Below are positions 1 through 7,425 of a stretch of DNA of 64,000 nt, one piece after another (position 1 is the stretch's first letter; each line of letters begins with the position of its first letter). Below the pieces are notes generated by a model. It had not been told where the DNA came from. It made no database searches and saw only the letters and a program-made list of their open reading frames with translations. Both the position numbers and the translations under genes were made by a program. Origin of the DNA: Mucilaginibacter sp. L196 (lineage in GTDB: Bacteria > Bacteroidota > Bacteroidia > Sphingobacteriales > Sphingobacteriaceae); NCBI RefSeq assembly GCF_009765905.1, contig NZ_LMUO01000015.1, forward strand, positions 28,093 to 92,092. Direction: 5' to 3'.

Positions 1-377
1 ACACTTAGGCCGCCGATTACACCAGCGGTGGGATACTTTTGCATTAACTTTGCCGCTTCGGTTATATAATCGGCATCAAGCCAGTTATCATCATCGCATA
101 TTATAATATACTCATATTTTGCTTCGCGAATTCCTTTTCTTAATGCAGAACTTTTACCAGGTGTTAACTCTTTTAAAACTGTATAATTTTTTAAACCTTT
201 AAATTTTCTTCCTTCTTCAATAGCAACAGTTGTCGTGTCATCTGTAGAAGCATTATCTACAATTATTACCTCAATCTCATTGTCATCGTTCAAATCAAGT
301 TTTGAAAAATGAGCTATCGTCTCGGGCAATCTTTTCGAAGAGTTGTAGCAACAAACGATTATAGAAAAACCTGCCAT
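1..377 (-). CDS. Family 2 glycosyltransferase (3' end cut by window)
   Basis: N-terminal 125 residues of a GT-A fold glycosyltransferase; the rest lies beyond the window edge. The start ATG is at 377. Seen: an opening beta strand followed by CCYNSSKRLPET, then VIIVDNASTDDTT, and ICDDDNWLDADY, the DxD-type motif that binds the metal and nucleotide sugar in this family. It would transfer a sugar to the polysaccharide intermediate in the cytoplasm. It is the most downstream gene visible in the export locus on the minus strand, 11 bases from the preceding gene. Donor and acceptor cannot be predicted. Confidence 0.85.
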   Translation of the reverse strand, partial: MAGFSIIVCCYNSSKRLPETIAHFSKLDLNDDNEIEVIIVDNASTDDTTTVAIEEGRKFKGLKNYTVLKELTPGKSSALRKGIREAKYEYIIICDDDNWLDADYITEAAKLMQKYPTAGVIGGLS

Positions 378-388
378 ATTATAAATTA

Positions 389-1249
389 TTAATTATTTGC
401 TATACTAAACTTATCCAATTCAACCTTCATATCAGGCGTCTCTATCATCATTAACGGAACGCTTCCATAAAATGAAGCCCAAAGGCTGAATGTACTTGGC
501 GGCCCAATTATATAATCACATTTGGATAACGCGTAAATATCTGTAATAAAATGCCTCTCTTCAATATTTACCTTCATGTTATTAAAAATATCTTTATTAA
601 AACTTTCGTTTGAACAAATTAAGAACGCACATGTTTTCCCTTGTTGCTCAAAAAGACTTTTAATTTCTTTCATTTTTTCTGTATACACTTCAACCGGGTA
701 AAAATACTTCCCGTTATTAAAACTGGCATAATCACCGCGCCTAATGTGCACGCCAATAACCACATCTGCTGCTTGCCTTAAATCTGTTATAAGCTTTTCA
801 ACTTTATCAAGATATTTTTTTTGTGGTGTAAAAATACTTCTTATAGTTTCTTTGTGTTTTACTAAGTTATCACGGTCACGGTATTGCCAACCATCTGCTA
901 TTAAAATTTTATTTTTTATTAATTCCTGGAAATTAATATTGTTTAAATCAAAGTCAATATTTTGATAGTCCTCATCTTGTAAACTATGGTACGCAAACTT
1001 ATAATATTTTATTTTATGATATTGGAGAAGAATACTTAACCGTTTATTAAATATCCCCCCAGGCAATATCTTTTGAGTTACATTATATCGTCCAAAATCA
1101 TTTAGGGCTGTTTTTTCAAAGTATTCTTTATACTCGCTAAAACCGGGGTATACCAATTTATGTTCGTGCTCAATAGCATTAGCAATAAAATAGCTGAAAT
1201 GAAATAATTTATTCCCAAGCTGCCCGTTAAGTTTCGAAACTATTAACAT
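389..1249 (-). CDS. Glycosyltransferase family 11-like (fucosyltransferase-like)
   Basis: 286 residues. The N-terminus has LNGQLGNKLFHFSYF, matching the GLGNQ(L/M)FQYA donor-site signature of GT11 alpha-1,2-fucosyltransferases; the centre has VHIRRGDY (HxRRGDY motif, about residues 167-174); the C-terminal part has PPSTFSLWASF, a variant of the SSFSWWGA motif. The deviations (NGQLGNK, SLWASFYG) suggest a divergent member, so the sugar may not be fucose. It acts in the cytoplasm on the repeat unit of the surface polysaccharide encoded here. A second, more canonical GT11 gene lies at 2942-3829. Confidence 0.8.
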   Translation of the reverse strand: MLIVSKLNGQLGNKLFHFSYFIANAIEHEHKLVYPGFSEYKEYFEKTALNDFGRYNVTQKILPGGIFNKRLSILLQYHKIKYYKFAYHSLQDEDYQNIDFDLNNINFQELIKNKILIADGWQYRDRDNLVKHKETIRSIFTPQKKYLDKVEKLITDLRQAADVVIGVHIRRGDYASFNNGKYFYPVEVYTEKMKEIKSLFEQQGKTCAFLICSNESFNKDIFNNMKVNIEERHFITDIYALSKCDYIIGPPSTFSLWASFYGSVPLMMIETPDMKVELDKFSIANN

Positions 1250-1303
1250 AAGTCGAATTAATAATATATAAGATAGCTGCTTACATCTAAATATGTAAGA
1301 TGT

Positions 1304-2125
1304 TTAATTTAAATCGATATACTTTTTCCAAAAAAATTTATTCTTAGGCCATGCATGGCAACCAATTGGAAGATGCCCGTTGTTTAATTCCAATAATTTT
1401 TCAGGATTAATTTCAAAACTAAATTTTAATGCTTGTATTGAATTGGCCACTTTAAAAGCTGGGAATAGTATTGGTACCATTTGCGACCAAAAAACATCTT
1501 CATTTGTATGGGTTTTTAAGTAATAAAACCCCACGTGCCCATTAATAAGGATATCATATTTACCTTTGGTAATACGATTGAGATGATATCTAAATTTAGG
1601 AAAGTGGGAAAGTATGTATTTGTAGAATTGCCAATGAGGATAGTACTTTTTCATTGAATGCAAAACTTTAATACAGGATTGTATATTTCTTATTGAAAAC
1701 CCGGAATTTCCCCCATTCTTAAAATCAGCATCTGCTGAAGCTTCTGTATAACCTTCAAAAAAAGGAGCGCCTATATAATCAAATGGAGAAGAGGTTATCG
1801 TTTCAAAACTGGAATTGAAAATATATGCATCAAGTTCATAAGTTAACATAAAAGTATATTGCCTAAATATTTCATAAAAACTTATATCTATCTTCATCTT
1901 ATTATAATCTTCAACTGAAGACAGCCAAGAGGGATCTACAGGCACGAGCGATAATTTTTTATGTATACCAAGATATTTATCAACATTCATACCTTCTGGA
2001 AAAACCAGAAAGCAGATATATTGTTTTAATTGATTGTAACATGCCTGTAATGATAAAATATCATCTTCCGATAACTCAGGTGTATGTACCGGTATTATTA
2101 CACATAAATTATCAGTCGAGATCAT
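1304..2125 (-). CDS. DUF5672 family protein, putative glycosyltransferase
   Basis: 273 residues, no signal peptide. It opens with CVIIPVHTPELSEDD, a glycosyltransferase-like first strand, and contains ELDAYIF, DYIGAPFF and NGGNSGFSIRN, which I recognise as the conserved blocks of DUF5672. ELDAYI probably plays the role of the metal-binding DxD of GT-A enzymes; that is inference. Its start overlaps the stop of the upstream GT2 gene by 4 bases (ATGA), so the two are translationally coupled. Placement among sugar transferases supports a role in polysaccharide assembly; the substrate is unknown. Confidence 0.7.
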   Translation of the reverse strand: MISTDNLCVIIPVHTPELSEDDILSLQACYNQLKQYICFLVFPEGMNVDKYLGIHKKLSLVPVDPSWLSSVEDYNKMKIDISFYEIFRQYTFMLTYELDAYIFNSSFETITSSPFDYIGAPFFEGYTEASADADFKNGGNSGFSIRNIQSCIKVLHSMKKYYPHWQFYKYILSHFPKFRYHLNRITKGKYDILINGHVGFYYLKTHTNEDVFWSQMVPILFPAFKVANSIQALKFSFEINPEKLLELNNGHLPIGCHAWPKNKFFWKKYIDLN

Positions 2126-2913
2126 GATTTATTTCTGAGTTTTTGAATTTTAGAATTCAGGTTAATTGCCGTTTTTACAATCTTATATCCTGTTAATAAT
2201 TTAAAATCATTAACTATACTTGTTAACTTTTGGGCATATTTAGGCACCAGTTTTTCCCAAATCAAGTTCATTTCAGCCAGATAAACAACTCGGTTTGTAG
2301 TACTTTGCCCGTTAAAATCGTAAATAATTGTTGGATGATTTACATGAACAAAGCTTCTACTTTCTATTATGCATTTAACATATAACCAGTAGTCGCTTGC
2401 TAATGTATACTCCAGAGGGTAACAGCCGAAATCTTTAAACAATTCACTTTTTATTAGTGATGCCTGATGATTTAAGGTATCCTTTTGAAAAAATGCCAAA
2501 TCCAAATTCTCGGGGTGTTTATGAATGTATTTTGTATTGCTATCAGCATGCAGAATAACTATATCGCCATAAAATATATCTGTTCCTGGATAATCTAAAA
2601 TGTATTTATCATACAAATTAATTGTGTCGTTCGCTGATAAATAATCTCCACTATTTAAAAACATTAAATATGTTCCGGTAGCTGTATTAATACCTTTGTT
2701 AATAGCGTCATAAATACCATTGTCTTTTTCACTTATCCAAATATCAATATCAGTTTTATTTTTATCGATTATTTCGACACTTCCATCAGTTGAACCACCA
2801 TCTATTACAATGAATTCAAAGTTTTTATTAGTTTGATTAATTACACTCTCAATAGTAGTTTGTAAACCATCTTTATTATTATAATTTATTGTAATAATTG
2901 AAAGTTTCCTCAT
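2122..2913 (-). CDS. Family 2 glycosyltransferase
   Basis: 263 residues. N-terminal SIITINYNNKDGLQTTIESV and FEFIVIDGGSTDGSVEII are the classic GT2 nucleotide-binding segments, and FLNSGDYLS (about residue 88) is the DxD-equivalent. NHQASLIK and ASDYWLYVKC match the acceptor-side blocks of GT2 enzymes of the WcaA/PssE type. There are no transmembrane helices, so it is a soluble or peripheral cytoplasmic enzyme of polysaccharide repeat-unit synthesis. It overlaps the next gene by 4 bases and lies 28 bases after the preceding gene. Confidence 0.88.
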   Translation of the reverse strand: MRKLSIITINYNNKDGLQTTIESVINQTNKNFEFIVIDGGSTDGSVEIIDKNKTDIDIWISEKDNGIYDAINKGINTATGTYLMFLNSGDYLSANDTINLYDKYILDYPGTDIFYGDIVILHADSNTKYIHKHPENLDLAFFQKDTLNHQASLIKSELFKDFGCYPLEYTLASDYWLYVKCIIESRSFVHVNHPTIIYDFNGQSTTNRVVYLAEMNLIWEKLVPKYAQKLTSIVNDFKLLTGYKIVKTAINLNSKIQKLRNKS

Positions 2914-2941
2914 TTGCTTAAGTTATATGATTATCAATACA

Positions 2942-3829
2942 TTACATTTTGATCCAGCTTGGGCATTGAATCTCGACTTTGCTATTCATTAAATCTGATT
3001 TAACCCATTGCGCCGGAGCAATAACAATCTTCTCTTTGTTTTGATTAAGAAATGCGCCCCACCAACTAAATGAGCTATTGGCAATGATATTGTGTCTGCA
3101 TTTACTCATTAAATATAGCTCGATATAATCTTTTCCGCCATTAGCAATATCAATATATTGTGCACTATTACCAAGATTCAGATTATCTTTTGCCCACTCT
3201 AAATCATCTGAAAAAATATAAAAAAAAGGTGCAATTAATTGTTCTTTTAAATATTTTATCGCGCTTTTATAATATTCAAGAGGTAAAGTCCCCATCAAAT
3301 CATTCGCAGCTGTATCCGTTATATAATCTCCGCGTCTGATGTGTATTGAAACTGAAGCAGTATCTTGTAATATCGTATGTGTGATGCTATAGTTATTATA
3401 TTCATCATTTTTAGGCGTAAGTTCATTAAATATCCCACTATCAATTTTTTGAAAATACTTATAATGCTGCCAATAACCTTTCAAGTAAGTATTGTTAGCT
3501 ACTTTAGATAATTCCGCTTCATATACCCACCATTGGGTTTCTGAGTAATATTTTCTAAAGTATTTGGGGATCTTTTTTTCTATTCTTCTATAAAGTTTGG
3601 CATATAATACGTCTCGACTATAAATACTTAAAAAATTGTCAATCTCAATTTTATCAGCAATCGTAGCGTTAATATTATAATTATGTAATTTATAATTTCG
3701 TAAATTTTGGTTGTCAAAAAATGATATATCCAGTTTTAAAGAAGTATTATTTTTTATTGACAACTGCCTTGCAACCGCATATTGAAAAAGTTGATTTCCG
3801 AGGCCGCTGCTTATTTCGGTATAAATCAT
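2942..3829 (-). CDS. Glycosyltransferase family 11, alpha-1,2-fucosyltransferase-like
   Basis: 295 residues, the usual length for bacterial alpha-1,2-fucosyltransferases (FutC/WbgL type). All family motifs are present: GLGNQLFQYAVARQL at residues 9-23, SVSIHIRRGDYIT near residue 160, and NSSFSWWGAFLN near residue 250. The known reaction is transfer of L-fucose from GDP-fucose to a galactose O-2. No GDP-fucose synthesis genes are visible in the window. It is cytoplasmic and part of the minus-strand polysaccharide operon, 48 bases downstream of the acetyltransferase gene. Confidence 0.87.
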   Translation of the reverse strand: MIYTEISSGLGNQLFQYAVARQLSIKNNTSLKLDISFFDNQNLRNYKLHNYNINATIADKIEIDNFLSIYSRDVLYAKLYRRIEKKIPKYFRKYYSETQWWVYEAELSKVANNTYLKGYWQHYKYFQKIDSGIFNELTPKNDEYNNYSITHTILQDTASVSIHIRRGDYITDTAANDLMGTLPLEYYKSAIKYLKEQLIAPFFYIFSDDLEWAKDNLNLGNSAQYIDIANGGKDYIELYLMSKCRHNIIANSSFSWWGAFLNQNKEKIVIAPAQWVKSDLMNSKVEIQCPSWIKM

Positions 3830-3877
3830 TTGTAATACAATTGATTAAAGTATCAGTGATATTAAATTAACCAATAT

Positions 3878-4519
3878 TTATTGCGCTCTATTTTTATCCA
3901 TAAATAACTTGATGTTATGAAAGTCTTTATAATTTGCCTTCACCCATTCATGATCTTTTTCCCACCATCTAAAGTTCATCAAAAAATCTATTTCATCTTG
4001 AGTAAATCTATATTTAATTACTTTCGCGGGAGCACCTACAACAATACTATAAGGAGGGACATCACGTGTTACTATTGAACCTGCGCCTACTATTGCCCCA
4101 TCGCCAATATTTATATCATCCATGACGACAGAATTAGCGCCTATCCATACATCATTTCCTATTACGGTATTTCCCATTTCCTTAAAATAGCTTTCGTTCG
4201 AAAAAGTTGTACCACATTGTTTTAGGGGAGAAAAAAAAACAGGGCTAGTAGATACAAATGTATCAGATGGATGTCTTCCTAAACAAATATATACTCCTGG
4301 GCCAATAGAACAAAAGCTTCCAATTTTAGTATTCATTATAGATACATTGGACGATAAATATGAAAAACTACCGATTGTAACATTATGTAAAAAACAATCA
4401 TTTCCAACAGATGTATTTTCATCAATAAAACTATTAGACATGACAACTCTTTCGCCTATTCTTTTATTAGAAAGCGTTTCTTTTTTATTCTTCTTAAAAA
4501 AAAAATCTTTAATACCCAT
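3878..4519 (-). CDS. CatB-type hexapeptide-repeat O-acetyltransferase
   Basis: 213 residues of left-handed beta-helix: imperfect [LIV]-G-x(4) hexads run from about residue 27 to 165 (for example IGSFCSIGPGV, VIGNDVWIGANSVV, IGDGAIVGAGSIV), ending in VPPYSIVVGAPAKVIKYRF, the usual end of the helix in the xenobiotic/serine acetyltransferase superfamily. RHPSD holds the likely catalytic His near residue 82. It would acetylate a sugar of the exported glycan from acetyl-CoA. Its start overlaps the end of the upstream acetyltransferase by 11 bases, indicating coupling. The acceptor is not predictable. Confidence 0.85.
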   Translation of the reverse strand: MGIKDFFFKKNKKETLSNKRIGERVVMSNSFIDENTSVGNDCFLHNVTIGSFSYLSSNVSIMNTKIGSFCSIGPGVYICLGRHPSDTFVSTSPVFFSPLKQCGTTFSNESYFKEMGNTVIGNDVWIGANSVVMDDINIGDGAIVGAGSIVTRDVPPYSIVVGAPAKVIKYRFTQDEIDFLMNFRWWEKDHEWVKANYKDFHNIKLFMDKNRAQ

Positions 4520-5141
4520 TTGTGTTAAGCTCTAATTCTTCGATAATACCTTTAGCCTCGTCCAATTCTAAATTCCACCATTGAGATGCTAATATCATAG
4601 CAATCTTTTCAGGACTAAATCGATATTTAATTATTCTAGCCGGGGAACCCGCAACAATTGCATATGGGGGCACATCTTTGTTAACAAATGAGTTAGCCCC
4701 AATTACGGCGCCAACTCCAATCGTAACACCTCTCCTGATTATACTACCTACTCCTATCCAAACGTCGTGCTCAATAATACAAGGGGCATTTGTAAGAAAA
4801 TCATGGGCATTTGTAATGAAATTAGTGTTAGTGGAAATTGTATAAAGAGAATGTTCGCCATGACCTATATTAACATTACTTGCAATTGAATTATATCTAC
4901 CAATGGTACATTTAGAGATAAGAGCGTTAAATCCTATAAATGTATAACTGTCAATTGTGCTGCGATCGCAAATATATACTCCCTCCATAGCAGTAACGTC
5001 ATGACCAATAATTGATGTTAAACTTACTTGGTCAGATTTAATATTATTATTACTTATAATATTAAATTTATTTAATCTCTCTTTTATAAGCAGATCGTTA
5101 TAAATGCTTTTAATTCCTTTAAAAAAAGTCTTATAATTCAT
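4509..5141 (-). CDS. Hexapeptide-repeat O-acetyltransferase
   Basis: 210 residues with hexapeptide repeats over roughly residues 40-180 (IGRYNSIASNVNIG, IEHDVWIGVGSII, IGVGAVIGANSFV), ending VPPYAIVAGSPARIIKYRF. GHGEH near residue 95 probably holds the catalytic His. It resembles the neighbouring acetyltransferase in architecture but not closely in sequence, so the pair probably modifies different positions or sugars. It starts 4 bases after the ABC ATPase stop codon, so it is cotranscribed with the exporter. Confidence 0.85.
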   Translation of the reverse strand: MNYKTFFKGIKSIYNDLLIKERLNKFNIISNNNIKSDQVSLTSIIGHDVTAMEGVYICDRSTIDSYTFIGFNALISKCTIGRYNSIASNVNIGHGEHSLYTISTNTNFITNAHDFLTNAPCIIEHDVWIGVGSIIRRGVTIGVGAVIGANSFVNKDVPPYAIVAGSPARIIKYRFSPEKIAMILASQWWNLELDEAKGIIEELELNTNGY

Positions 5142-5145
5142 TTTA

Positions 5146-6426
5146 TTATAAGACCTCCCACTTAGGTGTTAAAAATAATAGCCCCGCGCTTCGTGGTAAT
5201 GGCCGAGTTGTTAAAGTGCCTCCATCTATAATATCAAAGCTTATGCAATCCTCTAAATAATCATAGGGCTCAACACTTGACAAATCCCCCACATATAAAC
5301 TTAAATAATAAGTATCAGGATATAGTCTTAAATCTGGTAACGTAATCTTTATAACAGAATTATTCGGTATATATGAAGTTTGGTAACCTGAATCAACATC
5401 AATCATATTGGATAATTTTAACCCATCAGAAGTTTTTAATTCAACAGACATTTTTAAAGGAATAGGATCGTCTTTATATCTGATTTTAAATACGATGTTT
5501 AAATCGTCACCTATAGAAAATTCGCGACTGGCAAAATTTTCATTATTACGTCTTAATTCAACACTTTCAAACCTGCAATACCCGTTACCTGTTCTCTTAA
5601 TGTCATGTAATGCAATCGATGCATCATTATTCTTCCCGAAATTGAAGTATTTGGGTGTTATTATTGATACATTATCATAATCTAATATGTTACCATTATT
5701 TAGTAAAATTGCTTTGTTACATAATTGATTTATGCTACCCATATTATGGCTAACAAATAATACAGTCCGCCCTTCTCCCTTACTAACATCACCCATTTTA
5801 CCAAGGCATTTGTTTTGAAATTCAGCATCGCCAACTGCTAAAACCTCATCAACTATCAATATCTCAGAATCAAGGTGAGCCGCTACAGCAAAAGCTAACC
5901 GTACATACATACCCGACGAATAGCGTTTTACTGGAGTATCAACATAGCGATCAACACCGGCGAAATCAACGATTTCGTCGAATCGTTTTTTTATTTCGCG
6001 CTTTGTCATCCCCATAATAGCGCCGTTCAAATAGATATTCTCGGCCCCCGTCAATTCGGGGTGAAAACCTGTGCCAACTTCCAGCAAACTGGCTATTCGG
6101 CCTTTTACCTTAATATTTCCTGTAGTTGGTGATGTTACCCTGCTCAATACTTTTAACAATGTACTTTTACCGGCCCCATTGCGACCAATTATACCAACAG
6201 CATCCCCTTCTTTTATATCAAAATTAATATCTTTTAAGCTCCAAACTATATCGCTTTCGCCTTTTGATGTTCTATCGTTAACTTCACCAATCTTCAAAAA
6301 CGGATCTTCTTTACCACGCATCAACGCCCACCATCTTTCTAAATCCCGACTCAGAGTTCCTGTTCCAAAATCGCCTAATTGGTAAGCCTTCGATAAATTT
6401 TCAACCCTTATAGCAATATCGCTCAT
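5146..6426 (-). CDS. Polysaccharide ABC exporter ATP-binding protein with C-terminal glycan-binding domain (Wzt-like)
   Basis: 426 residues. Residues 1-250 form the nucleotide-binding domain: Walker A GRNGAGKST at 81-89, signature RYSSGMYVRLAFA, Walker B ILIVDEVLAVGD, then the switch His in FVSHNM. Residues about 265-426 form an extra beta-rich domain (FRYES-like start FESVELRRNN) like the Wzt C-terminal domain that recognises the glycan's terminal residue in O9a-type systems. It drives export of a completed lipid-linked polysaccharide across the inner membrane with the permease encoded 24 bases upstream. The C-terminal domain implies that the chain carries a defined end modification. Confidence 0.93.
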   Translation of the reverse strand: MSDIAIRVENLSKAYQLGDFGTGTLSRDLERWWALMRGKEDPFLKIGEVNDRTSKGESDIVWSLKDINFDIKEGDAVGIIGRNGAGKSTLLKVLSRVTSPTTGNIKVKGRIASLLEVGTGFHPELTGAENIYLNGAIMGMTKREIKKRFDEIVDFAGVDRYVDTPVKRYSSGMYVRLAFAVAAHLDSEILIVDEVLAVGDAEFQNKCLGKMGDVSKGEGRTVLFVSHNMGSINQLCNKAILLNNGNILDYDNVSIITPKYFNFGKNNDASIALHDIKRTGNGYCRFESVELRRNNENFASREFSIGDDLNIVFKIRYKDDPIPLKMSVELKTSDGLKLSNMIDVDSGYQTSYIPNNSVIKITLPDLRLYPDTYYLSLYVGDLSSVEPYDYLEDCISFDIIDGGTLTTRPLPRSAGLLFLTPKWEVL

Positions 6427-6450
6427 GAAATAAATATAATATAGTACGTA

Positions 6451-7347
6451 TTAAACTGTATCGACAAAGTTTTTCTCTACTTTATTAAACACTATCAGCC
6501 CTATTAAAAAAATGAATATACTGGCTATTACACTGTAAATAAATGCCCCCGGATAAAACTGACCGGTTCCTAAAAAACCATATCTAAAGGTTTCAATTAA
6601 ACCACTCATCGGGTTAAGCGCGATAAGTGTACGATATTTTACAGGCGCAGCCGAAAGTGGATAAATTACGGGAGTAGCGTACATCATTAATTGAATGCCG
6701 AAGGTTACCACAAAAGCCAAATCGCGATATTTAGTTGTAGCAGCCGTAATTATAAGCCCAACACCCAAACCCAGTATAGCCATCAATATAATAACTACCG
6801 GGAATAATAAAATATACAAATTAGGCTCGACTTTATTACCTGAAATTAGGTAATAAGCCATCATGATGATAAATAAAATAAACTGAACACCAAATTTAAC
6901 CAGGTTTGAGAATACAATGCTTATTGGCATTATCAACCTCGGAAAATATACTTTACCAAAAATTGGAGCATTATCTTTAAATACAGTTGATGTTTTAGAA
7001 AGGCTATCGGCAAAATAATTCCAGGCTACGGTACCGGCCATATAAAAAAGTGGTGCAGGCGCAGCATTGGTACTAATATTAGCCAGCTTACTAAAAATTA
7101 CCGTAAAAATTATTGTAGTGAATATAGGCTGTATAAAAAACCACAACGGGCCAAATATGGTTTGTTTATAAAAAGATACAAAATCGCGCCTCACTAATAA
7201 CCAAAGCAAATCGCGATATGCCCAAACATCCTTTAAGTGCAAATCAAATACACTGCTTTGCGGCTTTATCTCCAGGTCCCATTTCTGAATATGAACATCA
7301 TTCGTGGTACTATCTTTATAGGAATCATTTGTAGTCGGATCACCCAT
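6451..7347 (-). CDS. Polysaccharide ABC exporter permease (Wzm-like)
   Basis: 298 residues of the ABC-2 transporter type. After a roughly 50-residue cytoplasmic N-terminus, LVRRDFVSFYKQTIFGPLWFFIQP is the interfacial helix and first membrane segment of Wzm/TagG proteins; about six hydrophobic helices follow (ending FIYSVIASIFIFLIGLIVFNKVEKNFVDTV). With the Wzt-like ATPase it forms the inner-membrane channel for undecaprenyl-linked glycan. The N-terminus has a repeated NDSYKDSTTND-like polar stretch of unknown role. It is followed closely by the ATPase gene. Confidence 0.92.
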   Translation of the reverse strand: MGDPTTNDSYKDSTTNDVHIQKWDLEIKPQSSVFDLHLKDVWAYRDLLWLLVRRDFVSFYKQTIFGPLWFFIQPIFTTIIFTVIFSKLANISTNAAPAPLFYMAGTVAWNYFADSLSKTSTVFKDNAPIFGKVYFPRLIMPISIVFSNLVKFGVQFILFIIMMAYYLISGNKVEPNLYILLFPVVIILMAILGLGVGLIITAATTKYRDLAFVVTFGIQLMMYATPVIYPLSAAPVKYRTLIALNPMSGLIETFRYGFLGTGQFYPGAFIYSVIASIFIFLIGLIVFNKVEKNFVDTV

Positions 7348-7425
7348 TTGTAATGTGATTTATTTTTTATTTATTACTATTAATATAAATAATACTTACC
7401 CTATAGTTAATTAAACTACTTGAAT

